This document shows, piece by piece, positions 24,953-33,006 of a DNA stretch of 36,358 nt (positions within the stretch are counted from its first letter, which is position 1; every line of letters begins with the position of its first letter). Both the position numbers and the translations under genes were made by a program. The DNA comes from JAUWNP01 sp034430655 (GTDB taxonomy: Bacteria > Chloroflexota > Anaerolineae > B4-G1): the NCBI GenBank assembly GCA_034430655.1, contig DAOUEC010000203.1, positions 1-36,358 on the forward strand. Reading direction: 5' to 3'. The notes under the pieces are model-generated. The model searched no databases. It saw only the letters and a program-made list of their open reading frames with translations, and was not told the DNA's origin.

Positions 24953-24981
24953 ATTATAGCCTGAATCCTCCCTCCTGTCCA
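24953..24981 (-). promoter_or_regulatory. Candidate promoter of the coiled-coil gene
   Basis: TGGACA (24976-24981) and a perfect TATAAT (24953-24958) are 17 bp apart on the minus strand, 37 bp before the ATG at 24915. The transcript could also run into the DUF2723, DUF4012 and GT39 genes. Confidence 0.65.
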
Positions 24982-24990
24982 GCCATCGGT

Positions 24991-25953
24991 TCAGGGCCGT
25001 TTGCCGAGCCAGCGTACGCTGCCGAGCAGGAAGCCCAGCCCCAGCGCCCAGGCGCGCACGAAAAGCAGCAGGGGGGCAACGACTATCACTGCCCGGTCGC
25101 GCCGCCACACCTTGACCAGAAAGGGGACGCCGCTCAGAAGCAGCCCACCCCACGCTGCCAGCCCCCACAACGCCAGCCGCCCGTCCAACAGCCCGGCCAC
25201 GATGAGGAGTGCACCCAGCCCGGCCAGTCCCATCTGGAGTTTCAGCACCTGGGGAGTGTGCGAATCGCGCACCAGTTTGGAAGGATGGGTGCGCATCACC
25301 CGTGCCTTCCAGTAGCCGATCCAGAACTTGCGGCGGGCGTACTCCCCTACCGTGCGGTCGTGAACGTGGACTACCCGCGCCTGCGGCACGAACACCAGGC
25401 AGTGGCCCCTGGCGGCGAGACGGAACGAGAACTCCTGATCCTCCACCGAGGCCGTGGGAAAGGCCGCGTCGAATCCCCCTGCCTCGACGAACACGTCACG
25501 CCGATAGGCTGCCGAGTAAGTATCCACGAAGTCAATCGAAGGCTGACCACGCATGTGGTCGTAGCGATCCTCGTACTCGACCTGCACGAAGCGGGCGACC
25601 GGTTCGCGTTGGCGGGTGAGATAGGCTCCTTTGGCTCCCACCACGTCCGGATCGGCGAAGGCAGCGACCATACGCTCGACCCAATCGGGGGCCGGGACAC
25701 AGTCGGCGTCGGTGAAGAGCAGGACGTCGCCCTGCGCCACCGCTGCACCCCGGTTGCGCGCTGCCGCCGGCCCTGCGTTGGGCTGCGAAATGACCCGCAC
25801 GCCAAACGACTGCGCTATTTGCGCCGTCCCGTCCGTTGAGCCATCGTCCACGACGATGACCTCGTCTGGCGGGCAGGTCTGGGCGCTAAGCGCTTCCAGA
25901 CAATGCCCAATGGTAGATGCAGCGTTATAGGCGGGGATGATGACGGAGATCAT
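24991..25953 (-). CDS. Family 2 glycosyltransferase with C-terminal membrane segments
   Basis: This is a 320-residue GT-A fold enzyme. The start at 25953 overlaps the upstream stop (ATGA) and is preceded by GGGCGAG; the frame is open further upstream but would overlap that gene. Motifs are MISVIIPAYNAASTI, VIVVDDGSTDGTA, LLFTDADCVPAPDW (DxD) and FPTASVEDQEFSFRLAARGH (the ED catalytic-base region). Residues about 250-315 hold two or three hydrophobic helices. It would add a sugar at the cytoplasmic face of the membrane and is the last gene of the 33-25 kb polysaccharide block. Confidence 0.92.
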   Translation of the reverse strand: MISVIIPAYNAASTIGHCLEALSAQTCPPDEVIVVDDGSTDGTAQIAQSFGVRVISQPNAGPAAARNRGAAVAQGDVLLFTDADCVPAPDWVERMVAAFADPDVVGAKGAYLTRQREPVARFVQVEYEDRYDHMRGQPSIDFVDTYSAAYRRDVFVEAGGFDAAFPTASVEDQEFSFRLAARGHCLVFVPQARVVHVHDRTVGEYARRKFWIGYWKARVMRTHPSKLVRDSHTPQVLKLQMGLAGLGALLIVAGLLDGRLALWGLAAWGGLLLSGVPFLVKVWRRDRAVIVVAPLLLFVRAWALGLGFLLGSVRWLGKRP

Positions 25954-26993
25954 TTCTCGCCCTTCACCGGCGCCCGGAACATGCGGAGGTCCCATAGTAC
26001 CCGCCGCCCGGTCGCGTCCCACGTCAGCGTGCCCAACACCAGCGCCAGGAGTGCAGGAGGAAGGTAGACAACGCCGTGCAGGATAAGGCCGACCGAGAAA
26101 GCGGCGTTCCGTTCAACACCCCACAAACCCAGGGAGACGATGCAGAGGCCCTCAAAGAATCCGACCTGTCCCGGCAATGCAGGCACGGCTATCCCCAGTT
26201 GCAGCACGGCCAGAAGGAACAGGGCCATCAGCGGCGTGACGGGGATGCCCATAGCCCGCAAGATCAACCAGTTGCTCAGAGTACCAAGTCCCCAGATGAC
26301 CGTTGAGACGGCAAACGTGCGCCAGGCAAGGCCCGCTCTCTGGAGCCCGCCCAACCCATCGAGTAGCCGTGACGCCGGCCCGGAGAGGGAGCCTCTCAGA
26401 CGCCCCGGCAGCCTGGCCTCTATCCACGATATACAGGCGAGGAGCCGGCATTTCCAGCGGTGGCTCACGAAGGCGCCCAGCAAGCCGGTGAGCACAACCG
26501 CCGAGATGCCAGGCACTGCGACCGTCACCCAAGGGGGTAAATCCATCCACGCGCTCAGCAGCAAGATCAAGATGAGCACCATCAACAAGTCCCACACCTT
26601 CTCCACGGCTACCGTACCCAGCAGCCGGAGCCGACTTTCGGACTCGCTGCTGCCCAGCAGATGGGCCCGCACCAGGTCGCCGGCGCGAGCGGGGAAGGCA
26701 TAGTTAGCCACCTGACCGATCACCAGGGCCGACAGGAGGTTAAGCCAGGAGGGGCGAAGCGGCCTGACGAGTATCGCCCAACGAAGGGCACGCACCCCGA
26801 TGGTAAGCAGCACGCTCAAGATCGCCAGTCCCACCAGGCCGTAGTTGGCTGCGCTCAACGTCCTGACGACCTGTGGCCAATCCAATGTGCGGACGATCCA
26901 GAACAGGCAGATACCGCTGACGAAGAGGCCAGCCCATGTGCGCCAGGCGCGCCACCATCGTCTGGGGGGATGGCGGGGCGGGTCGGTGTCCAT
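25950..26993 (-). CDS. LPG-synthase-like (UPF0104) membrane protein
   Basis: This is a 347-residue membrane protein with about eight helices, of the lysylphosphatidylglycerol synthase transmembrane/UPF0104 family. The ATG at 26993 overlaps the TGA of the sugar-phosphate transferase gene by 1 bp; the frame's longer form would overlap that gene. Family features are LRALRWAILVRPLRP, QVANYAFPARAGDLVRAHLL, VEKVWDLLMVL and LPGQVGFFEGLCI. No catalytic aminoacyl-transferase domain is present. Such proteins occur often in polysaccharide and hopanoid loci and are suspected lipid transporters; no Wzx flippase is seen in this window, so a role in moving lipid-linked sugars is possible but unproven. Confidence 0.85.
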   Translation of the reverse strand: MDTDPPRHPPRRWWRAWRTWAGLFVSGICLFWIVRTLDWPQVVRTLSAANYGLVGLAILSVLLTIGVRALRWAILVRPLRPSWLNLLSALVIGQVANYAFPARAGDLVRAHLLGSSESESRLRLLGTVAVEKVWDLLMVLILILLLSAWMDLPPWVTVAVPGISAVVLTGLLGAFVSHRWKCRLLACISWIEARLPGRLRGSLSGPASRLLDGLGGLQRAGLAWRTFAVSTVIWGLGTLSNWLILRAMGIPVTPLMALFLLAVLQLGIAVPALPGQVGFFEGLCIVSLGLWGVERNAAFSVGLILHGVVYLPPALLALVLGTLTWDATGRRVLWDLRMFRAPVKGEK

Positions 26994-28411
26994 CAATACG
27001 CCCCCTGCCCTCGTATCACCGCACCCACCGTCATCAGCAGGATGCGCACGTCGAGCCACAAAGACCAGTTGCGGATGTAGTACAGGTCGTCCTCCACGCG
27101 CAGCCAATGGTCGGCGCGGTCGCTGCGGCCGTGCACCTGCCACCAGCCCGTCATGCCCTGGGGCACGGCGAAGCGCTTGCGCAGCCACGGTTCATATTGC
27201 TCCACCAGCCAGGGCAACTCTGGCCGCGGCCCCACCAGGCTCATCTCGCCCTTCAACACGTTAACCAGTTGCGGCAACTCGTCCAGGCTCCAGCGCCGCA
27301 AGACATGCCCCACTCGCGTTATGCGCGGGTCGTCGGGCCGCTTCTCGAAGAGCGGCGGGCCGGCACCGACCTCCTGCGCCAGCGCCATCTCCTGCTCCTC
27401 CGCCCCCACGACCATGGTACGGAACTTGAGCATCCAGAACAGCCGTCCCCCTTCACCCACCCGTTCCTGGCGGAAGAGCACCGGCCCAGGCGAATCCAGT
27501 TTGATGCCCACCGCGATGGCCACCATCACCGGCGCGGCGAGCAGCAACGCCAGCCCCCCGACCACCAGGTCAAAGGCGCGCTTCGTCGCAAGGGCCAGCC
27601 CCTCGATGGCCGGTTCCCGCAGCCCGACGAGGGGGATGCCGGCGAAGTCCTCCACTGAGGCGCGGATGAAGACCAGCGAGAACACATCGGGCACCAGACG
27701 CACGTTGACCGGCAGCGCCTGAAGCAACAGTACCAACCGCTCGACCTTCGTCTGTGCATAGGCGGGAAGCGCGACTACCACCTCGTCCACTCCCTGCGCG
27801 GCGATGACCTCCGGTATCGTGGTCAGCGGCCCAAAGACAGGGCGTCCCAGACAGCCGGCCTCCTGCTTGGATGGGTCATCGTCGCTGAAGCCGACCAGTT
27901 CCAGCCCTGCCCAGCGGTGCTCCAGGACAGCCCGCGCAACCTCGTGTCCAACGTCCCCCGCGCCGGCTATCAGCACCCGGCGTGGATGTCCCAGCCGGTG
28001 CCCAAAACGGCGCAGCAGCGGTGGCAGGGCCGCCCGCCACAGGGTGAGCAAGAACAGATCGAGGATATAGAAGTAGAAGAACAGAAGACGGGAGAACTCG
28101 CGGAAGAAGAGATAGGTGACGCCGGCGAAGACGAGCGTGGCCATCGTCACCGCACCCCACAGCGACTGGAGGTCGGCGACGTAGCGCAGCGCACGCCCCG
28201 GATGGTAGACGCGCAGCGCGACGAAGACCGCCAGCCAGACCGCCGGCACCAGGAGGTAGAACCAGGGAGTGAACCGCAGCCCTTCGTCCAGGTAGACGCC
28301 GAAGGGAAGCGTCAGCCGCAGGAGGCGGGCCAGGTGCAGGGCCAGCGCGGTTAACCCCAGGTCAACCGCGATCAGGATCAATCGCAACGCGAAGCCAGCC
28401 CGCCGGAGCAT
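26993..28411 (-). CDS. Polyprenyl-phosphate sugar-1-phosphate transferase (WcaJ/WbaP type)
   Basis: This 472-residue enzyme starts the repeat unit by moving a sugar-1-phosphate from a nucleotide sugar to undecaprenyl phosphate. It has four N-terminal membrane helices (about 10-130), a CoA-binding-like Rossmann domain with RVLIAGAGDVGHEV, a membrane re-entrant helix KRAFDLVVGGLALLLAAPVM and the catalytic cytoplasmic domain with SPGPVLFRQERVG, LKFRTM, SLDELPQLVNVLKGEMSLVG and PRPE. All conserved charged residues of the catalytic core are in place. It follows the small membrane protein by 6 bp. Sugar specificity cannot be told from the sequence. Confidence 0.95.
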   Translation of the reverse strand: MLRRAGFALRLILIAVDLGLTALALHLARLLRLTLPFGVYLDEGLRFTPWFYLLVPAVWLAVFVALRVYHPGRALRYVADLQSLWGAVTMATLVFAGVTYLFFREFSRLLFFYFYILDLFLLTLWRAALPPLLRRFGHRLGHPRRVLIAGAGDVGHEVARAVLEHRWAGLELVGFSDDDPSKQEAGCLGRPVFGPLTTIPEVIAAQGVDEVVVALPAYAQTKVERLVLLLQALPVNVRLVPDVFSLVFIRASVEDFAGIPLVGLREPAIEGLALATKRAFDLVVGGLALLLAAPVMVAIAVGIKLDSPGPVLFRQERVGEGGRLFWMLKFRTMVVGAEEQEMALAQEVGAGPPLFEKRPDDPRITRVGHVLRRWSLDELPQLVNVLKGEMSLVGPRPELPWLVEQYEPWLRKRFAVPQGMTGWWQVHGRSDRADHWLRVEDDLYYIRNWSLWLDVRILLMTVGAVIRGQGAY

Positions 28412-28417
28412 CCTTCC

Positions 28418-28708
28418 CTAACCCGCTGTTCTGCCCCGCCAGGCGCTCCAGGCAAACCAGGCCCAGCCCAGAGTGAGCACACTCCACAGCGCCCGCTCCC
28501 ACCAGGAGCGGCTCAGAAGTGCCAGGCTCAGGCCGATCAGCCCCATACCGGCGTTGAAGGGGAGCCGGAAGATGCGCCGGTCAAGCACCATACGCAGCCG
28601 CTCCCCCCGGCTGTGAGCCAGCCAGTTGGCGTAACTGAGTGCTGCCAGGACGACCCCAGCACCCAGCACCCACAATCCGTTGTAGGCCAGGCCAGCCCAG
28701 TCTATCAT
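28418..28708 (-). CDS. Small membrane protein
   Basis: This is a 96-residue protein with three hydrophobic segments (about 8-27, 49-64 and 72-88) and a basic loop (RGERLRMVLDRRIFRLPF) between the first two. The ATG is preceded by GGAGCGGAGGTGCA. I do not recognise a family. It sits 6 bp before the sugar-1-phosphate transferase gene and is likely cotranscribed and possibly functionally linked with it. Confidence 0.65.
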   Translation of the reverse strand: MIDWAGLAYNGLWVLGAGVVLAALSYANWLAHSRGERLRMVLDRRIFRLPFNAGMGLIGLSLALLSRSWWERALWSVLTLGWAWFAWSAWRGRTAG

Positions 28709-28737
28709 TGCACCTCCGCTCCTCCGTCCCCCTCTCC

Positions 28738-28777
28738 CCTGCTCCCTTGCTCCTCTGTTCCTCCGCTCCCCTGCCCC
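28738..28777. repeat. Octamer array of the YYTGYTCC type, five units
   Basis: Units CCTGCTCC, CTTGCTCC, TCTGTTCC, TCCGCTCC and CCTGCCCC follow in phase, directly downstream of the DUF5615 stop and upstream of the small membrane protein's Shine-Dalgarno. The whole 28709-28776 gap is pyrimidine-rich. A related array is at 33473-33504. Confidence 0.7.
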
Positions 28778-29139
28778 TACATGGGCAGGTACAGGAGTCT
28801 ATCCACGTACTCTTCGGCGTCGGATGCAGTCCACAACAGATAGAGTTGTTCGATTACCTTGCCCAGGCTGGCACCACGCCTCAGAAGAAGTATCCCGGGG
28901 ATGCGGTGTCCCGCAGCATAGTGTACCCGCACGTGCTCCGGGATCGTGCGACGATTCGCGGTGACCAGGATATAGCCTGTCTTTTCAATCCACGCCAGGA
29001 TGTCCAGATCCGATGTACCTTTCGGTGGCGCCAATGGCTGCCCAACCGCCAGAACGTCTATCTCAGTATCAAGCCGCAGCAGTTGGCTCTGGATCGCATG
29101 GGGAACGTGTTCGTCGAGTAGGAAGTGCAGCGGGGTCAT
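28777..29139 (-). CDS. DUF5615 PIN-like toxin
   Basis: This is a 120-residue protein with the start LHFLLDEHVP, the middle TSDLDILAWIEKTGYILVTANRR and a GILLLRRG strand; the acidic residues are those expected of the DUF5615 PIN-like nuclease family. It is the likely toxin (RNase) of a type II toxin-antitoxin pair. Its ATG overlaps the TGA of the DUF433 gene by 4 bp. The pair interrupts the polysaccharide block between the ligase-like gene and the small membrane protein. Confidence 0.82.
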   Translation of the reverse strand: MTPLHFLLDEHVPHAIQSQLLRLDTEIDVLAVGQPLAPPKGTSDLDILAWIEKTGYILVTANRRTIPEHVRVHYAAGHRIPGILLLRRGASLGKVIEQLYLLWTASDAEEYVDRLLYLPM

Positions 29140-29498
29140 TGCCGACTGGTCACCAGGTATTCCGGGCCCCTCTCGGCCAATAACGCTTCTCGCTTGCGTT
29201 GAATCCGTTCACGCAGTTCTCGTACAAACTCAGGCGGATTGCGCTGCTGTTCCTGCCAGGCGGCCTCTGTGTAGGCCCGCCACTTCTCCAGATACTTGTC
29301 TATCTCTCTCTGGTTGTACAGGTAATAGGTGATGGTCGCGTAGACCTGCTCCAGCGTCAGCGTGCGGTAGCGTGCCGCAATCTCCTCCGGGCTGGCGCCA
29401 CTCAGGTAGTCATCCAACACCGTCTCGATGCCCACCCGCGTCCCTTTGATGCGAATATCATCTGCGCTGAGGAAATCAAAATAACTACTCCATTCCAT
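29136..29498 (-). CDS. DUF433 antitoxin
   Basis: This is a 120-residue protein. Residues 15-70 form the DUF433 domain (RIKGTRVGIETVLDDYL, SPEEIAARY, LTLEQVYATITYYLYN), a small winged-helix-like DNA-binding fold. A charged helical tail would neutralise the toxin. The ATG at 29498 has GGGAGGATAAG upstream; the open frame beyond it runs through a MITE-like element and is not coding. DUF433 plus DUF5615 is a known type II pair, and the operon is probably autoregulated. Its leader is split by the element at 29518-29668. Confidence 0.85.
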   Translation of the reverse strand: MEWSSYFDFLSADDIRIKGTRVGIETVLDDYLSGASPEEIAARYRTLTLEQVYATITYYLYNQREIDKYLEKWRAYTEAAWQEQQRNPPEFVRELRERIQRKREALLAERGPEYLVTSRQ

Positions 29499-29517
29499 CT
29501 TATCCTCCCAACACTCC

Positions 29518-29668
29518 AGGGCGAACGCATTTATAATTCCAGACCGATTTTGCTCCCGCCGGATCGCCAGATCCGGCGGCTGAACAGACCAGATTGAGCG
29601 AGTTTGGCCTCCCTTTAGCCTGGATTTGACAATCCAGGCCGAGCAAACGGATAAATGCGTTTGCCCTA
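29518..29668. mobile_element. MITE-like element, 151 bp, with target duplication
   Basis: Terminal inverted repeats of 17 bp (AGGGCGAACGCATTTAT and ATAAATGCGTTTGCCCT, one mismatch) bound the element. A direct repeat CCCAACACTCC lies on both sides (29507-29517 and 29669-29679), as expected of an insertion duplication of 9-11 bp. Inside are two perfect hairpins: a 10-bp stem at 29556-29579 (loop GCCA) and a 9-bp stem at 29618-29639 (loop TGAC). It encodes no transposase, so it would move only with help. It lies directly upstream of the DUF433 Shine-Dalgarno and 54 bp from the promoter. Confidence 0.85.
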
Positions 29669-29722
29669 CCCAACACTCCTGCCTGGATGGGCTCATCATC
29701 TGTCAACCCACTACCGCCTCTC

Positions 29723-29751
29723 ATTATACCGCATCACATCCCCAAAATCAA
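29723..29751 (-). promoter_or_regulatory. Near-consensus promoter of the DUF433/DUF5615 pair
   Basis: TTGATT (29746-29751) and TATAAT (29723-29728) are 17 bp apart on the minus strand. The spacer and flanks match the promoters at 34529 and 35905. Without the MITE-like element and one target copy, the -10 would lie about 60 bp from the DUF433 ATG. Confidence 0.7.
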
Positions 29752-29759
29752 AATTGAAA

Positions 29760-31106
29760 TCACTCGTCCTTCTTGCTCTCTCCCTCACCTGCCAACGCCG
29801 CCAGCAGCCCCAGCATCCACCAGAATAGAAAATTGGGGCGGGAGCCCAGGGCCAGGGCGTCGGCCAGGCCATAGACGTGCAGGCCCACCAGCCCACTCAG
29901 CAGCCCCAGCGCCACAGCCCTCACCCCCGCCCTCTCCCCAACCCCTCCCCCACCTCCCTCCCAGGTTTGGGGGGGACCGAGGGGGGGCGGAGAGGGGCCT
30001 GGGGTGGAGACCGCCGCCTGCCATCCCACTGCCCCCGCCAGCCCCAAAAGGGCCAGGTAGGCCACCAGCCCCGGCAATCCCAGGTCCAGCGCCGTCTGCA
30101 GGAAGACGTTGTGCGCGTGGGCGAAATCATGCCCCGGAGGGAACCCAAAAGGAGGATAGAGAACCCACACCACCCGCCGGAAGGCGCCCAGACCACAGCC
30201 GGTGAAAGGGAAGTCCTGGATAGCGTACAGCGCCCGCGACCAGATCTCAATCCGGCCCTGCACAGTGATTGTGCCCACGGGGGACTCCACCTGCCTCTGT
30301 GCCACGCCGTAGAGGAACTCCCCCACCTGCTCCGGGCCCAGGTGCACCACCAGCGCCACCCCCGCCGCCAGCGCCAGCAGCGGCAGGGCCAGGCCCACCC
30401 CCCGCTGCCAACGCCGCCGTCCACTCAGCCCCCAGAGGGAGAACAGGGTCAGCAGCCCGACCAGCCCTCCCACCCAGCCCCCGCGCGACTGGGTGAGGAA
30501 AAGCGTGCCGCCCCAGACCACCGCTCCTGCCAGCCCCAGGAGTCGCCGGGGCAGGTCGCGCCAGGAGAAACGTCCCTCCAGCAGCACCGCCACCGGCAGG
30601 GGCAGCAGCAGCGCCATCACCCCCGCCAGTTGATTGGGATTGATGCCCCCTTCCGGGGCAGCCGGCAACAGCACTACCTGGCCAGGCAGACGCTCCAGCC
30701 ACACCTGCAGGCCCGGCACCTTGAGCGACCACGCCGTCCCCAGCAGCCCCATTCCCCAAACGCCAGCCCCCGCCAAAAGGAAAAGGGCCAACGCTACCCG
30801 GCGGCCTTTATCTCCCCGCATCCCTGCCGCCCAACGGAACAACCCCAGCCCCAGGATGAGTCCCGTGGCCTTCGGCAGAGTCAGGTCGGGCAGCGCCGAC
30901 ACGCCGACGCCCACCCCTACCATCACGGCGAACAGGAGAAGCGCGCCGTTGAAGGGGGTGACCGGCCAGGGCCGGCGGCGGGCCAGGCTCGCCATCCAGA
31001 ACAGGGCCAGCAGCACCAACACAGCGAGCGTGGCCTCTGGCTTCAGGGTGGGGAAAAGCAAGAACGGTGCCGCCAGCGCCAGGAGGAGGAACTCCAGCCT
31101 ATACAC
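29760..31106 (-). CDS. O-antigen ligase/polymerase-like membrane protein (Wzy_C)
   Basis: This is a membrane protein of about 448 residues with about 11-12 helices. The Wzy_C/O-antigen ligase signature is seen in LFLTQSRGGWVGGLVG and in the large outer loop GCGLGAFRRVVWVLYP followed by HDFAHAHNVFLQTALDLG. It either polymerises repeat units or joins a finished glycan to an acceptor. The start is uncertain: I chose the GTG at 31106, preceded by GGGGAG and overlapping the upstream stop by 8 bp; a GTG at 31154 is open too. A Pro/Gly-rich stretch near 29930-30005 (PPPLGPPQTWEGGGGGVG) looks like an inserted repeat in a loop between helices. Confidence 0.87.
   Translation of the reverse strand: MYRLEFLLLALAAPFLLFPTLKPEATLAVLVLLALFWMASLARRRPWPVTPFNGALLLFAVMVGVGVGVSALPDLTLPKATGLILGLGLFRWAAGMRGDKGRRVALALFLLAGAGVWGMGLLGTAWSLKVPGLQVWLERLPGQVVLLPAAPEGGINPNQLAGVMALLLPLPVAVLLEGRFSWRDLPRRLLGLAGAVVWGGTLFLTQSRGGWVGGLVGLLTLFSLWGLSGRRRWQRGVGLALPLLALAAGVALVVHLGPEQVGEFLYGVAQRQVESPVGTITVQGRIEIWSRALYAIQDFPFTGCGLGAFRRVVWVLYPPFGFPPGHDFAHAHNVFLQTALDLGLPGLVAYLALLGLAGAVGWQAAVSTPGPSPPPLGPPQTWEGGGGGVGERAGVRAVALGLLSGLVGLHVYGLADALALGSRPNFLFWWMLGLLAALAGEGESKKDE
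29930..30005. repeat. C/G-tract repeat read in frame in the ligase-like gene
   Basis: C-rich then G-rich runs (CCCCTCCCCCACC and GGGGGGGACCGAGGGGGGG) form a potential stem around a short CAGGTTT segment. It codes for a Pro-then-Gly-rich loop. A shorter C/G palindrome of the same kind is in the DUF2723 gene (23708-23723). Confidence 0.55.
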
Positions 31107-33006
31107 CGCTCCCCAACGGCCTATACTCCGGCACAATGTCCCGCATCTTGGCACAAATACGCATCGTTCCCCCCCCCCTCACCAGCACCTCCAATTCCTG
31201 CAAGTGGCGAGACAGCGCCTCGCTATCCCACGTATTGTTCCCCTGCGCGACGAGTATCTTCTCGTGCTGCGTCAGACGGGGTTCCTCACCATTGGCAAAC
31301 AGCTCTTCACTCAACTTCTCTCCTGGACGAGAGCCGGTGAAGACGATCTCGACGTCGCGTCCGGGCTCCAGCCCGGAGAGGCGGATCAACTCCGTCGCCA
31401 GGTCCACGATGCGCAACTGCTCACCCATGTCCAGGACGAAAATCTCGCCTCCTTGCCCCAGCGCGGCCGCCTGGATGATGAGTTGCACCGCCTCGGGAAT
31501 GGTCATGAAGTAGCGCCGCATCTCCGGATGAGTCACCGTGACTGGCCCTCCGTTGGCGATCTGGTGCTGAAAGAGAGGCACTACGCTGCCCCGGCTGCCC
31601 AGGACGTTGCCGAAGCGCACCGCTACGTAAGCCCGCCCGGTGCGCCGGGCAGTGTTCTGCACCAACAGTTCGGCCACTCGCTTGGTGACCCCCATCACGT
31701 TCACCGGGTTGACCGCCTTATCGGTGGAGACGAGCACGAAGCGCGCGACGCCGTTGGCCTCGGTCGCCTGCAGCAGACAGTGGGTGCCGAAGATGTTGTT
31801 CATCACTGCTTCGGCCACGTTGGTCTCCATCAACGGCACGTGCTTGTGGGCTGCGGCGTGAAAGACCACCTCGGGCTTGTGGTGGGTGAAGACTGCCGCT
31901 AACCGGTCATAGTCACGAACGTCGGCGATGAGCGGCTGCGCGGCCAGGTGGGGGAACTTCTCCGCCAGTTCCAGCAGGATGTCGTGAATGCTATTCTCAC
32001 CATGGCCCAGCAGGAGCAACTCTTTCGGATGGTACAGGGCAATCTGCCGGCACAGTTCCGCGCCGATGGAACCGCCGGCCCCCGTGACCAACACTACGGC
32101 ATCGGAGAGATAGCGCCCCGCCTCGGCCCCACCAATCCGTACCGGCTCGCGCCGCAGGAGGTCCTCAATGCGCACCTCGCGCACCTGCCTGACGCTCACC
32201 TGGCCGGAGAGCAACTCGTAGATACCCGGCACAGTCTTACAGACGACGCCAGTCCGCTGGCAGATGGCGACTACCTCACCGATGGCTCGCCCCGCTGCGG
32301 TGGGCATGGCGATGATCACTTCGTCTATTCGCTCCTCGCGGACCAGGCGCGGGATGTCCTCCCGCGAGCCCTGCATGAGCACGCCGTGGATGGTCATACC
32401 GACCTTGGCGCGGTTATCGTCCAGCAGGCCGACCGGCACGAGCCCCAGGCCAGGGTTGGCCTGCATCTCGCGCACGATCATCGCCCCGGTGTCGCCAGCG
32501 CCCATCACCAGCACGCGCTGCTGCTGCTGGCGTTGATCGTCGTCCAGATGGTTGTTGCGCCATAGTCTGGCGAGCGGGCGGTCGGCCAACAGCCGCACGG
32601 CGAAGCGCGTCCCGCCGACCAGGGACAGGCTGACCAGCCAGTCGAGGATGGGGATGGAGCGAGGCAGAGGGCGGAAGTCCACCAGAAGCGAAGCCAGCGA
32701 ATACACCAGCAGCGTCACCACCGCCGTGCCGATCAGCGTCGCCAGAGCAATGTTAATCAGTTCGTTGGCGCTGGCGTAGCGCCAATAGCGGCGGTAGAGG
32801 CCGAACAGGTGGAAGATCGCCGGTTTGACCAGCGCTGCCAGAGCCGCAAAGAGCAACAGCGTGCGTATGTACGGTTGTAGGCCAGGGAGGTCCAGCCGGA
32901 GGAGAAAACTGAGCACGGCGGCCAGCGGCATCAGTAGCACGTCCGCGATGAGGAAATAACGATTGCGGATCGGCGGCAGTTTGCGGGGCGAAGCGGCGTG
33001 GGTCAT
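31099..33006 (-). CDS. CapD/FlaA1-like nucleotide-sugar 4,6-dehydratase/epimerase
   Basis: This is a 635-residue membrane-bound enzyme of the WbpM/PglF/CapD group. It has four N-terminal helices (about 18-130), a CoA-binding-like Rossmann domain (RVLVMGAGDTGAM) and the catalytic SDR domain with the NAD(P) motif LVTGAGGSIGAELC, the HAAAHKHVPLME segment, STDKAVNPVNVMGVTKR (the Met-x3-Lys form of the active site in inverting dehydratases) and GSRPGEKLSEELF. It makes a 4-keto-6-deoxy amino sugar, most likely from a UDP-HexNAc. It is the first firmly identified gene of the 33-25 kb block. No clear Shine-Dalgarno precedes the ATG; it overlaps an upstream ORF stop (ATGA). Confidence 0.95.
   Translation of the reverse strand: MTHAASPRKLPPIRNRYFLIADVLLMPLAAVLSFLLRLDLPGLQPYIRTLLLFAALAALVKPAIFHLFGLYRRYWRYASANELINIALATLIGTAVVTLLVYSLASLLVDFRPLPRSIPILDWLVSLSLVGGTRFAVRLLADRPLARLWRNNHLDDDQRQQQQRVLVMGAGDTGAMIVREMQANPGLGLVPVGLLDDNRAKVGMTIHGVLMQGSREDIPRLVREERIDEVIIAMPTAAGRAIGEVVAICQRTGVVCKTVPGIYELLSGQVSVRQVREVRIEDLLRREPVRIGGAEAGRYLSDAVVLVTGAGGSIGAELCRQIALYHPKELLLLGHGENSIHDILLELAEKFPHLAAQPLIADVRDYDRLAAVFTHHKPEVVFHAAAHKHVPLMETNVAEAVMNNIFGTHCLLQATEANGVARFVLVSTDKAVNPVNVMGVTKRVAELLVQNTARRTGRAYVAVRFGNVLGSRGSVVPLFQHQIANGGPVTVTHPEMRRYFMTIPEAVQLIIQAAALGQGGEIFVLDMGEQLRIVDLATELIRLSGLEPGRDVEIVFTGSRPGEKLSEELFANGEEPRLTQHEKILVAQGNNTWDSEALSRHLQELEVLVRGGGTMRICAKMRDIVPEYRPLGSGV

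Noticed and set aside
29136..29699. 187-residue DUF433 protein
   Set aside because: Codons before 29498 run through the MITE-like element and have no protein character; a good Shine-Dalgarno precedes 29498.
29877..31340. 487-codon plus-strand frame opposite the ligase-like gene
   Set aside because: It is a Gln/Pro/His-rich antisense shadow of a well-supported membrane protein.
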